Below are positions 1 through 7,036 of a DNA stretch of 7,239 nt, in pieces. Source of the DNA: Gemmataceae bacterium (GTDB lineage Bacteria > Planctomycetota > Planctomycetia > Gemmatales > Gemmataceae); NCBI GenBank assembly GCA_947490035.1, contig CANLGS010000195.1, positions 1-7,239 on the forward strand, in the 5' to 3' direction. The position numbers and the translations under genes were made by a program. The notes beneath the pieces were generated by a model. The model saw nothing but the letters and a program-made list of their open reading frames with translations, had not been told where the DNA came from and searched no databases. The number at the start of each line of letters is the position of its first letter. Positions within the stretch are counted from its first letter, which is position 1.

Positions 1-1
1 G

Positions 2-1165
2 CGGGAACTACCGCCCGCACCCGCGGACCCTTTCAGTGACCCGTTCTTCAAGCCGATCGACCCGACGCTCGCCGGGACGGTCGCGGCCAACGACGCGCGT
101 AAGGTCGCCCTCCCACCAGGGTGTCCGTGCGGTCCCGGCTTCACCACGTGGATGACCGCCGAACTGTTGATCGGGCGCACCCGCGGGCCGAGCGTCGTGC
201 CGGTCGTGACCACAGGGCCGCCGTCGGCCGGGGCGCTCGCCGGCGCGCCCGGTCAGCCGTCCACGCTCCCGCTGTTCGGCGGGCGGCGCATCCTCGACGA
301 CTGGCGCAGCGGGCTGCGCGTCGAACTCGGCGTCTGGCTGGACGACGAGCATCGCGCCGCGATCGGCGCCCGGTTCTACACGCTGTTCTCCACCAGCGAA
401 CAGTTCCGCGCGGTCCCGAACGGCGCGAACGTCATCAACGTGCCGCAGGTCGTCCCCGCCGGGGCGCTCACGGTTCAGGTGCCGGCGTTCGTCGGGTTTC
501 CCGGCGTCAGCACGGGGCGCGTCGAGGCGACCGCGCAGACCACGTTCGCGGGCGGCGACCTGAACGCGCGGTTCGCCCTGGAGCGCAACGACCGGTTCCG
601 CGTGGACGTACTCGCGGGCTACCGACAGTTGCACCTGAACGACGAACTCGGGGTAAACTTCACCGTCGTGCCGGTCGGCGCGAACCCGCTGCTCGCGGCG
701 CAACTCACCGGCACCGACAGCGTGCGCACGCGGAACAACTTCTACGGGCCGCAACTCGGTCTGTGCGCCACGGTCGGCGGCGACCGGTTCTGGGTCGAAG
801 GGCACGCGGCCGGCGCGCTGGGCGTGACCGCGAGCGAACTGGCGTTCGCGCGCTTGCGTAATGTGGGGCTTGCCCCCGGCACGGCGCCGCTGCTCGCGGC
901 GTTCGGACTACCGGCGGGCCAAATCCCGCTGACGCAGGCGAACGTGAACGACCGGTTGACGTACCTCGGCGTGGTGGGCGAGGGCGGCGTGCGGCTCAAC
1001 TGGCGCGCGGCGGAACACGTCCGCGTCACGGCCGGGTACAGTTTCCTCTACTGGAACAACGTGCGCCGCGCGCAAGAGATGTTCGTACCCGGTCCGGTGC
1101 TGCGGCCCCAGGCGATCGACTTCACCACGCACCTGTTCAACGTCGGGCTGGAACTGCGCTACTGA
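2..1165 (+). CDS. BBP7-like outer-membrane beta-barrel protein, 5'-truncated by the window edge
   Basis: The frame is open from base 2 with no in-frame start before the ATG at 152, and it ends at TGA 1163-1165. The gene therefore begins upstream, and 387 codons are visible. The first ~40 residues are Pro/Ala-rich with a Cys-Pro-Cys at 122-130. Then comes a barrel-like region opening with WMTAELLIG, a VTTGPPSAG loop, LFGGRRILDDWRSGLRVELGVWLD, and later alternating strands. This order resembles the planctomycete family BBP7 (Pfam BBP7, formerly DUF1551), whose members typically show 'W..AEYLLW', 'LVTTG' and 'LFGG...R...G.WLD'. The protein ends NVGLELRY, an aromatic C-terminus typical of outer-membrane barrels. 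The likely location is the outer membrane; substrate and role are unknown. The ATG at 152 is an unlikely start, because coding-like sequence of the same composition precedes it and no signal peptide follows it. It converges on the next gene with only 13 bp between the stops. Another outer-membrane barrel family remains possible. Confidence 0.8.
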   Translation, partial: RELPPAPADPFSDPFFKPIDPTLAGTVAANDARKVALPPGCPCGPGFTTWMTAELLIGRTRGPSVVPVVTTGPPSAGALAGAPGQPSTLPLFGGRRILDDWRSGLRVELGVWLDDEHRAAIGARFYTLFSTSEQFRAVPNGANVINVPQVVPAGALTVQVPAFVGFPGVSTGRVEATAQTTFAGGDLNARFALERNDRFRVDVLAGYRQLHLNDELGVNFTVVPVGANPLLAAQLTGTDSVRTRNNFYGPQLGLCATVGGDRFWVEGHAAGALGVTASELAFARLRNVGLAPGTAPLLAAFGLPAGQIPLTQANVNDRLTYLGVVGEGGVRLNWRAAEHVRVTAGYSFLYWNNVRRAQEMFVPGPVLRPQAIDFTTHLFNVGLELRY

Positions 1166-1178
1166 GTGTTGACGCGCC

Positions 1179-2726
1179 TCACTTCTTCAGCGGCGGCAGC
1201 GGCATCCGCACGCCGGGGTCGTCGCCGGGCGGGGAGTCGTCGTGCCAGCGCCCGCCGTCGTCCTTGCCGTTGGCGCCCACGCTGTAGAACAGGTAACCCT
1301 TTTCGGTCGGCTTGTAGATCAGCGGCTTGCCGGTGAAGATGTCGTCCGGCACGGTCGCGAGATACTTCGGCGCGAGGTCGGCGAGTTGCGCCGGGTACTT
1401 GCCGGTGTCCTTGCGGTACGCTGCCAGCGCGAACGCGACGTGCAGGTTCCGCTCGAGCTGCCGCGACCGATCGAACGACGCCTGGCACCCGCGCACACCG
1501 GGCATCAGCAGCGCAACGAGGATCTCGCCGATGTCCTTGCCGAGTTGCTTGCCGATCTCCTTGTCGGTCCCGCCGTCCGCGACGAGTTTCTGGAGGTCCG
1601 GGAAGCCGCGGTTCTTCTTCTTGATCGCCTGAAAGTCAGCGTCGATGGCGTCGAACTCCTTCTCGCGGGCGGCACGGTCCGGGAGGCGCATCGCGGCGGC
1701 CAGGCGGTCGTAGGTCTTGTTCCCGAAGCGCAGCGCCGGCTCCCAGTCGATCGTGCCGAGCGCCTTCAGTTCCTCCGGCGTGGGCTTCGTGTCGCCGTCG
1801 AACCCGCCGCGGCGGATGTTCTGGAGAGCGTCGAGGAGGAAGGACCGCTCGCCGAGATCGACCTTGTTCGCCATCGGAACTGTCGGTGGGAGTTCCTGGA
1901 GTTCCTTCAGCCGGTCGAGCAGTTGCTTCGACGTAAGATCGGCACGTTCCAGATACGCGACCGTGGCGTTGTGCGCGACCTGCCCGATGGCGACGCCGAC
2001 GAGCGCCTCGACGAGCGTCGCACAGTGGCTCAGGTGCCGGGCGAGCCGGTGGGCGGCGAGCAGGTCGGCCCACGCCTCCGGCTCTTTCCCTTCGGCCAAT
2101 TTCAGCAGCGCGCGGGCGGTAAGGGCGTTCGCGACTTCGCGACAGCTCTGCACGCTCGGCAGCAGCGCGCCGATGAGATAGACGGGCTTATCGCCCGCGC
2201 GATCCGACACCAGCGGGTTGAAGTACGCGGGGCGCTTCGTGGCTTCGACGACCACCGCGAGCGGCTTCTCGTTGGCCGTCAGCCACGCGGCGATGTCGGG
2301 GAAATCCTTCGCGCCCCACGCGCGCTTGGTAGCGCGGCTCTGCTGGTCGTGGAGGGTCTCGAAGTCGTCCGGCTTGAGCTTGAGTACGTCCTTCATGTAG
2401 ACCTGGAGGCGAATGAAATAGTCGCCACGCTCCGGCGGTTCTTTCATGCCGAGGCGCGTGAAGTATTCCGCCGGCGGCTTCTTGTTCCCGCCGGGCGTGG
2501 GGCCGAACGCCTTCCACAGCAGGACGTTCGCGTTCTTCTCCGGGGTAATGCCCTTACCGAGCCGCTCGTTGAGCGCGGCCTCGTAGTCGATGTACCCGTC
2601 CTTGTCGATGGGGCCGGTGACGTAGGTCGTCTCCTTCCCGACCGGGAGCTTCGGCGCGGGCTTCTCGGCGGCGGCGCTGATGATGCCGACGAGAAGCAGG
2701 AGCAACAGGATTGCGAGCGACTTCAT
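1179..2726 (-). CDS. Secreted protein of unknown function with pseudopilin-like C-terminal module (paralogue A)
   Basis: This gene encodes 515 residues, from ATG at 2724-2726 to TGA at 1179-1181. I recognise no named family for the whole protein. Residues 1-20 form a signal peptide (MKS, a run of Leu/Ile/Val, then AAA before Glu21) with no lipobox Cys, so a secreted or periplasmic product is expected. Residues ~30-110 hold a conserved head (TTYVTGPIDKDGYIDYEAAL..., GITPEKNANVLLWKAFGP). The middle, ~110-425, is mostly helical and charged. Residues 428-515 look like the C-terminal half of a type II secretion G pseudopilin: AAYRKDTGKYP, LAPKYLATVPDDIFTGKPL, YSVGANGKDDGG, then an Asp/Pro-rich tail ending MPLPPLKK. 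The prepilin N-terminal helix and its processing site are absent. The start is supported by the signal peptide and by alignment with the upstream paralogue; the Shine-Dalgarno is weak (AAGG about 11 nt upstream). It is probably the second gene of a two-gene operon. Function is unknown. Confidence 0.85.
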   Translation of the reverse strand: MKSLAILLLLLLVGIISAAAEKPAPKLPVGKETTYVTGPIDKDGYIDYEAALNERLGKGITPEKNANVLLWKAFGPTPGGNKKPPAEYFTRLGMKEPPERGDYFIRLQVYMKDVLKLKPDDFETLHDQQSRATKRAWGAKDFPDIAAWLTANEKPLAVVVEATKRPAYFNPLVSDRAGDKPVYLIGALLPSVQSCREVANALTARALLKLAEGKEPEAWADLLAAHRLARHLSHCATLVEALVGVAIGQVAHNATVAYLERADLTSKQLLDRLKELQELPPTVPMANKVDLGERSFLLDALQNIRRGGFDGDTKPTPEELKALGTIDWEPALRFGNKTYDRLAAAMRLPDRAAREKEFDAIDADFQAIKKKNRGFPDLQKLVADGGTDKEIGKQLGKDIGEILVALLMPGVRGCQASFDRSRQLERNLHVAFALAAYRKDTGKYPAQLADLAPKYLATVPDDIFTGKPLIYKPTEKGYLFYSVGANGKDDGGRWHDDSPPGDDPGVRMPLPPLKK

Positions 2727-2757
2727 GGCTGGAAACCTTGGGTGTAGCGCGTCTCTT

Positions 2758-2781
2758 GCCGCTCGCGGCTTCGCAAGCGGC
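2758..2781. repeat. Imperfect hairpin between the two paralogues
   Basis: GCCGCT at 2758-2763 pairs with AGCGGC at 2776-2781, and GCG at 2765-2767 pairs with CGC at 2772-2774. One C/A mismatch lies between them and the loop is GCTT. The result is a 9-bp GC-rich stem-loop just past the stop codon of the upstream minus-strand gene, inside the 61-bp gap. No T-tract follows on the minus strand, so a strong intrinsic terminator is unlikely. It could attenuate transcription, protect the 3' end of an upstream message, or be one copy of a dispersed palindromic repeat. The pairing is seen directly; the role is inferred. Confidence 0.55.
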
Positions 2782-2787
2782 CAGGCG

Positions 2788-4347
2788 CTATTTCTTCTTC
2801 AGCGGCGGCAGCGGCATCTTCACGCCGAGGTCGTCGCCCGGCGGGTCGTCGCCGTAGGTATTGCCGCCGTCGTCCTTGCCGTTCACGCCGACGCTGTAGA
2901 ACTGGTAACCCTTCGCGGTCGGCTTGTAGATCAGCGGCTTGCCCGCGAACAGATCATCGGGGATCGTCGCGAGGTACTTGGGCGCGAGGTCGGCGAATTC
3001 CGCGGGGTAGCTCGCGTTGTCCTTGTGGTACGCGGCCATCGCGAACGCGAGTTGGAGATTCGCCGACACCTGTTCGGCGCGGTCGTGGGCCTGCTGCACC
3101 TTCTGCACGGCCGGGGACAGCAGGCTCATCAGCACGTCGCCCAGCGCCTTGCCCATCTGCTTCCCCGCGTCCTTCTCCTTCATGAGCTTCGCCATCTTCT
3201 CCGGGTCCGCGAACTCCTTCTTGATCGCCTTGAAGTCCGCTTCGATCTTGTCGAACTCCTTGAGGCGGGCGGCGCGGTCCTTCAGTCGCATCGCGGCCGA
3301 CAGGCGGTCGTAACTCTTGTTCATCGTCTGCATCACCGCGGTCCAGTCCATCATCTCGAACGCCTTCTTCTCGTCGGGGATGACGACTTCGCCCGGACCG
3401 AGGAGGGCGGCCAGCCCGCCCACGCCGCGGCGCATGTTCTGGAGAGCGTCGAGTCCCATCATCCGCTCGCACACGCCGATCTTGTCGGCCAGCGGCGCCA
3501 CTCGCGGCAGCCCTTGCAGTTCCTTCAGGCACGCGAGCGCGCGCTTGGACGTGAGGTCGGGGTGATCGAGGTAGGCGAGCGTGGAGTTACTGGCGATCTG
3601 GCCGATGGCGATGCCGACGAGCGCTTCGATCAGCGTGCCGCCGCGGGTGACGAGCCGGCCGAGGCGGTGGACCGTCATGAGGTCGGCCCAGGCGTCGTCG
3701 AGTTTGCCGTCCTTGAGGCGGAGCATGGCGCGGGCGGTGAACGCCGACGCGAGTTCCCGACACTTCTGCACGGTGGGCAGCAGCGAGCCGATGAGATTGC
3801 TCGGCTCGCCCTCCTTCCGCTTCGACACGAGCGGGTTGAAGTATTCGGGCCGCTTCACCGCTTCGGCCGCGACCGCGAGCGGCTTCTGGTTGGCCTTCAG
3901 CCACTCGGCCAGCGGCGGGCAATCCTTCGACGCCCACGGGCGCTGCGTGGCGCGGCTCAGGAACTCGAAGACCGCTTCCAACCGCTCGCCGGAAAGACCG
4001 AGCGTGTCGCGGAGGTAGGTGCCCACGCCGACGAGGTAATCGCCGTCGCGCGGCGGAACGGGAATATCGAGCCACTTGAAGTATTCGAGCGGCATGTCGC
4101 TGCCTTCGGGCGCCGGGCCGAACGCCTGAACGAGCAGCGCGTGGGCGTTGTTGTCTCGCGTGATGCCCTTGCTGAGTTCGGCGTTGAGCGCGGCCTCGTA
4201 GTCGATGTAGCCGTGCTTGTCGAGCGGGCCGGTAACGTAGGTCGTGTCCTTGCCGAGCGGCAACTTCACCGTGGGCGGCGGTTTGTCGTCCGCGGTCGCG
4301 ACCGCGACGAGGAGCGCGAGAGGGAGGAACGCGAACGCTTTCATCAT
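2788..4347 (-). CDS. Secreted protein of unknown function with pseudopilin-like C-terminal module (paralogue B)
   Basis: This gene encodes 519 residues, from ATG at 4345-4347 to TAG at 2788-2790. The reading frame extends to an ATG at 4387-4389, but those 14 extra residues lie partly in a palindromic repeat and would bury the signal peptide. The MMKAF start (or the second Met, 4342-4344) is preferred because it aligns with the start of the neighbouring paralogue. Residues 1-19 are a signal peptide ending ATA before Asp-Asp. It matches paralogue A along its whole length: TTYVTGPLDKHGYIDYEAAL, GITRDNNAHALL.QAFGP, RPEYFNPLVS, a Q.CRE Cys, AWADL...HRLGR, EALVGIAIGQ, DLTSKRAL, LDALQNMRRG, YDRLSAAMRL.DRAAR. 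The pseudopilin-like module spans ~431-519 and ends MPLPPLKKK. A Gly/Leu-rich insertion near LGPGEVVIP is absent from A. It is the probable first gene of the operon, divergent from the DUF1549/DUF1553 gene. No clear Shine-Dalgarno precedes the start. Function is unknown; a periplasmic or extracellular location is inferred. Confidence 0.85.
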   Translation of the reverse strand: MMKAFAFLPLALLVAVATADDKPPPTVKLPLGKDTTYVTGPLDKHGYIDYEAALNAELSKGITRDNNAHALLVQAFGPAPEGSDMPLEYFKWLDIPVPPRDGDYLVGVGTYLRDTLGLSGERLEAVFEFLSRATQRPWASKDCPPLAEWLKANQKPLAVAAEAVKRPEYFNPLVSKRKEGEPSNLIGSLLPTVQKCRELASAFTARAMLRLKDGKLDDAWADLMTVHRLGRLVTRGGTLIEALVGIAIGQIASNSTLAYLDHPDLTSKRALACLKELQGLPRVAPLADKIGVCERMMGLDALQNMRRGVGGLAALLGPGEVVIPDEKKAFEMMDWTAVMQTMNKSYDRLSAAMRLKDRAARLKEFDKIEADFKAIKKEFADPEKMAKLMKEKDAGKQMGKALGDVLMSLLSPAVQKVQQAHDRAEQVSANLQLAFAMAAYHKDNASYPAEFADLAPKYLATIPDDLFAGKPLIYKPTAKGYQFYSVGVNGKDDGGNTYGDDPPGDDLGVKMPLPPLKKK

Positions 4348-4370
4348 GACACCGAGGGAATGATGGTATT

Positions 4371-4448
4371 TACCCCGAAGGGGTTGCATTCAATAGCCCA
4401 GGGTCAGCCCGCGCTTCGCGGGCGCCACCCTGGGTGAACTTCGGGGTA
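4371..4448. repeat. Composite nested palindrome, likely dispersed REP/MITE-like element
   Basis: Three nested inverted repeats are visible. The outer arms TACCCCGAAG (4371-4380) and CTTCGGGGTA (4439-4448) are perfect over 10 bp. The middle arms CCCAGGGT (4397-4404) and ACCCTGGG (4427-4434) are perfect over 8 bp. The inner arms GCCCGCG (4407-4413) and CGCGGGC (4417-4423) are perfect over 7 bp around a CTT loop. The left outer arm can also fold locally as CCCC-GAA-GGGG (4373-4383), which excludes the long-range pairing. From memory, CCCAGGGT...ACCCTGGG palindromes recur between genes in planctomycetes, so I read this as a dispersed palindromic element and not a gene-specific terminator; that part is unverified. 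It lies in the divergent region, just upstream of paralogue B, and overlaps that gene's rejected upstream start codon. Confidence 0.75.
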
Positions 4449-4562
4449 CAAAACAATTCGACGCGTTGAGAATAACGCCTTGTCCTTGACTCCGTTCCAC
4501 CAATCCGCGACGATTTCAGTTACCCACCTGCGTCGCCGCGCCACCCGCCCAGAGTTCTCGTC
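4449..4562 (+). promoter_or_regulatory. Probable leader/promoter region of the DUF1549/DUF1553 gene
   Basis: These 114 bp lie between the composite palindrome and the ATG at 4563 and are less GC-rich than the genes on either side. A TTGACT at 4486-4491 resembles a -35 box, but no good -10 hexamer sits 16-18 bp downstream (GACGAT at 4509-4514 is weak). An AGAG at 4551-4554 is the only Shine-Dalgarno-like sequence before the start. I see no small ORF, tRNA, riboswitch or clear operator. The promoter assignment rests mainly on position, as the region must contain the start signals for the downstream gene. Confidence 0.25.
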
Positions 4563-7019
4563 ATGTTATCTCGCGTGTTATTCGCCGCCTGCGTGCTGGT
4601 ATTTGCCGCGACGGGAATTCGCGCGGCCGAACCGCCCGCCGGCGCGCCCAAAGAGTTGGTCATTCACCCGAAGGCGGTGGAGCTGCGCGGGCCGCGCGAC
4701 GAGCAGCGCGTGATCGTCCTCGGCGTGTGGGCCGACGGCCGCAAGTTCGACCTCACACGCGTCGCCAAACTGACCAGCGCGAACGCGAAGATCGCCACCG
4801 CGGAGAAGGGCAGCGTGCGCCCGGTCTCGGACGGCAGCACCACACTCACCATCGAAGCTAACGGGACAACGACGACCGTGCCCGTGAGCGTGGAGAAGGC
4901 GACCGCCGACGTGCCGGTGAGCTTCGCGCGCGAGGTGCAACCGATCCTCACGAAGGCCGGGTGCAACGCGGGCAGTTGCCACGGGGCGCAGCACGGCCGC
5001 GGCGGGTTCAAACTGTCGCTGTTCGGCTTCGACCCCGCGTTCGACTACCTCCAAATCGTACAGAGCAACGAGGGCCGGCGCATCGTGCCCAGCGACCCTG
5101 AACGGAGCATCTTCCTGGCGAAGCCCGCCGTTGTTATGGAACACGCCGGCGGCGAGCGCCTCAAGCACAACGGCCGCGACTACGTCACCATCCGCCAGTG
5201 GCTCGAAGACGGCGCACCGGCCCCGACCGCGAAGACCGACGCGACCGTGACCAAGCTCGAAGTGTTCCCCGCGGCGCGGCTCATGGTGCCGGGCGAGCAG
5301 CAACAGCTCTCGATCACCGCGGTCTGGTCCGACGGGCGGCGCGAAGATGTCACCTCGACGGCGCAGTTCGACGCGCTCAACGACGCGGTCGCGTCGGTCA
5401 CGCCGGCGGGCCTCGTCACCGCGAAGGACAGTGGCGAGACGCACGTCATGATCCGCTACGGCGGCGGTGCCGAAGTCGCGCAGGTCACGCTGCCGTTCGC
5501 GAAGCTCGATAAGTTCCCCGACGTAGAGGCCAACAACTTCATCGACACGAAGCTGATCGCGAAGTGGAAGGAGTTGGGGCTGACGCCGTCGCCGCTGTCT
5601 ACCGACGACGAGTTCCTGCGGCGGCTCTACCTCGACGCGATCGGCACGCTTCCGACACCGGCCGAAGTGCGCGCCTTCCTCGATGACAAAGACCCGAAGA
5701 AGCGCGCGAAGGCCATCGACAAGGTTCTGGAACGCGGCGAGTTCATCGACTGGTGGGCGCTGAAGTGGGGCGACCTGCTCCGCATCAACCGCACGGCGTT
5801 GCAAGAGAAGGGCATGTGGAGTTTCCACAACTGGGTTCGCGCGCAGGTGCGCGACAACGTGCCGATGGACGCGTTCGTGCGCGACGTGGTGACGGCCGAA
5901 GGCAGCACGTTCCTCGACGGCCCCGCGAACTTCTTCCAGATCGGCCGCGGGCTGGAGGAGTGGTCGGAAACGACGACGCAACTGTTCCTCGGTGTGCGCA
6001 TCGGCTGTGCGAAGTGTCACCACCACCCGTTCGAGAAGTGGAGCCAAGACGACTACTACGGCATGGCCGCGTTCTTCGCGCGGATCGGCACGAAGAACAG
6101 TCAGGAGTTCGGCCTGTTCGGGCGCGAAACGGTGATCTTCATTCGCAATGCGGGCGAGGCGACGCACCCGCGAAAGCGCACAACGGTGAAGCCGATGCCG
6201 CTCGATGGCGACACGAAAGTATCTTGGGATGACGAGTTCGACCGCCGCAAGCGGCTCGCGGACTGGCTGACGGCCCCCACCAACAAGATGTTCGCGCGGA
6301 ACATGGCGAACCGCTTCTGGGGTTACACGATGGGCCGCGGGCTGGTCGAACCGCTTGACGACATGCGCGCCACCAACCCCGCGAGCAACCCCGAACTGCT
6401 CGACGCGCTCGCGGACGAGTTGGTTAAGAGCAAGTTCGACCTGAAGCACCTGCTGAAGACGATCTTCAACAGCCGTGCGTACCAGCTTTCGCACGCGACC
6501 GCGCCGGGCAACAAGCTGGACACCGCGAACATCCACTTCACGCGCTACACCGCGAAGCGTTTGACCGCGGAGCAGGTCGCGGACGGCGTGGACTTCGCCA
6601 CCGGCACGCGCGAGAAGTACGTCGGGCTGCCGCTCGGCACGCTCGCGATTCAACTGCCCGACAGCGAAGTGAAGTCGTACTTGCTGGACACGTTCGGGCG
6701 CCCGCCGCGTCAGGTGTTGTGCGAGTGCGAGCGCACCACGAAGCCGAACATCGCGCAGGCGCTGCACCTTCTCAACGGCGACTTCCTGAACAAGAAGATC
6801 GCGGACAAGACCGGTCGCGTGGAGAAACTCATGACCGACAAGACGCCGCTGCCGAAGGCGGTGGAGGAACTGTACCTGGTGGCGTGGGGCCGCCGCCCGT
6901 CGCCGGACGAAGGGAAGAAAGCGGAGGGTTGGGTGAACAGCGCGCCGACCGTGCGCGACGGCCTTCAGGACTTGCTGTGGGTGCTGATCAACAGCCGCGA
7001 ATTCCAGTTCAACAAGTGA
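4563..7019 (+). CDS. Secreted DUF1549/DUF1553 protein with cytochrome-c-like segment and Big_2-like domains
   Basis: The 818-residue product runs from ATG 4563 to TGA 7017-7019. Residues 1 to ~22 are a signal peptide (FAATGIRAAE). Residues ~32-112 and ~229-312 each resemble a bacterial Ig-like Big_2 domain (LxxxP..., WSDGR..DVT, ASV...GLVTA..SG). Between them, ~117-220 is a PSCyt1/cytochrome-c-like segment (FAREVQPIL...GCNAGSCHG...GGFKLSLFGFDP...RQWLEDGAP) with a C-x4-C-H site at Cys134, Cys139 and His140. DUF1549 covers ~325-525 and contains a C-x2-C-H motif (Cys482, Cys485, His486; CAKCHHHPFEKW). DUF1553 covers ~560-810, with the family motifs NRFWGYTMGRGLVEP and C720-E-C722-ER...NIAQALHLLNGDFLNK. 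The domain order is usual for planctomycete exported proteins of this class, whose biochemical role is not established; haem binding is inferred from the motifs. Such genes are often followed by a DUF1501 gene, but none is seen here. A GC-rich palindrome starts 18 bp after the stop. Confidence 0.93.
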   Translation: MLSRVLFAACVLVFAATGIRAAEPPAGAPKELVIHPKAVELRGPRDEQRVIVLGVWADGRKFDLTRVAKLTSANAKIATAEKGSVRPVSDGSTTLTIEANGTTTTVPVSVEKATADVPVSFAREVQPILTKAGCNAGSCHGAQHGRGGFKLSLFGFDPAFDYLQIVQSNEGRRIVPSDPERSIFLAKPAVVMEHAGGERLKHNGRDYVTIRQWLEDGAPAPTAKTDATVTKLEVFPAARLMVPGEQQQLSITAVWSDGRREDVTSTAQFDALNDAVASVTPAGLVTAKDSGETHVMIRYGGGAEVAQVTLPFAKLDKFPDVEANNFIDTKLIAKWKELGLTPSPLSTDDEFLRRLYLDAIGTLPTPAEVRAFLDDKDPKKRAKAIDKVLERGEFIDWWALKWGDLLRINRTALQEKGMWSFHNWVRAQVRDNVPMDAFVRDVVTAEGSTFLDGPANFFQIGRGLEEWSETTTQLFLGVRIGCAKCHHHPFEKWSQDDYYGMAAFFARIGTKNSQEFGLFGRETVIFIRNAGEATHPRKRTTVKPMPLDGDTKVSWDDEFDRRKRLADWLTAPTNKMFARNMANRFWGYTMGRGLVEPLDDMRATNPASNPELLDALADELVKSKFDLKHLLKTIFNSRAYQLSHATAPGNKLDTANIHFTRYTAKRLTAEQVADGVDFATGTREKYVGLPLGTLAIQLPDSEVKSYLLDTFGRPPRQVLCECERTTKPNIAQALHLLNGDFLNKKIADKTGRVEKLMTDKTPLPKAVEELYLVAWGRRPSPDEGKKAEGWVNSAPTVRDGLQDLLWVLINSREFQFNK

Positions 7020-7036
7020 CTCTTTGCTTTGGCGAG

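Noticed and set aside
8..861. Open frames on both strands overlapping the BBP7-like gene (8-805 minus, 121-861 plus)
   Set aside because: Arg-rich shadow translations; the BBP7-like frame shows family motifs and continues through both.
1166..1178. Bidirectional terminator sought between the convergent BBP7-like and paralogue A genes
   Set aside because: The gap is 13 bp and shows no stem-loop or T/A tract.
1242..2747. Plus-strand 501-residue open frame opposite paralogue A
   Set aside because: Same shadow effect; no domain or start signal, while the minus-strand protein has a signal peptide and conserved motifs.
2680..4437. Plus-strand 585-residue open frame opposite paralogue B
   Set aside because: Low-complexity Arg/His/Leu/Val composition. 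It mirrors the well-supported paralogue B and resembles the frame opposite paralogue A only because the true genes are paralogous.
4590..4592. Lipobox cysteine (Cys10) in the DUF1549/DUF1553 signal peptide
   Set aside because: Only five residues separate it from the N-terminal Arg and the hydrophobic stretch continues past it, so ordinary signal peptidase cleavage near residue 22 fits better.
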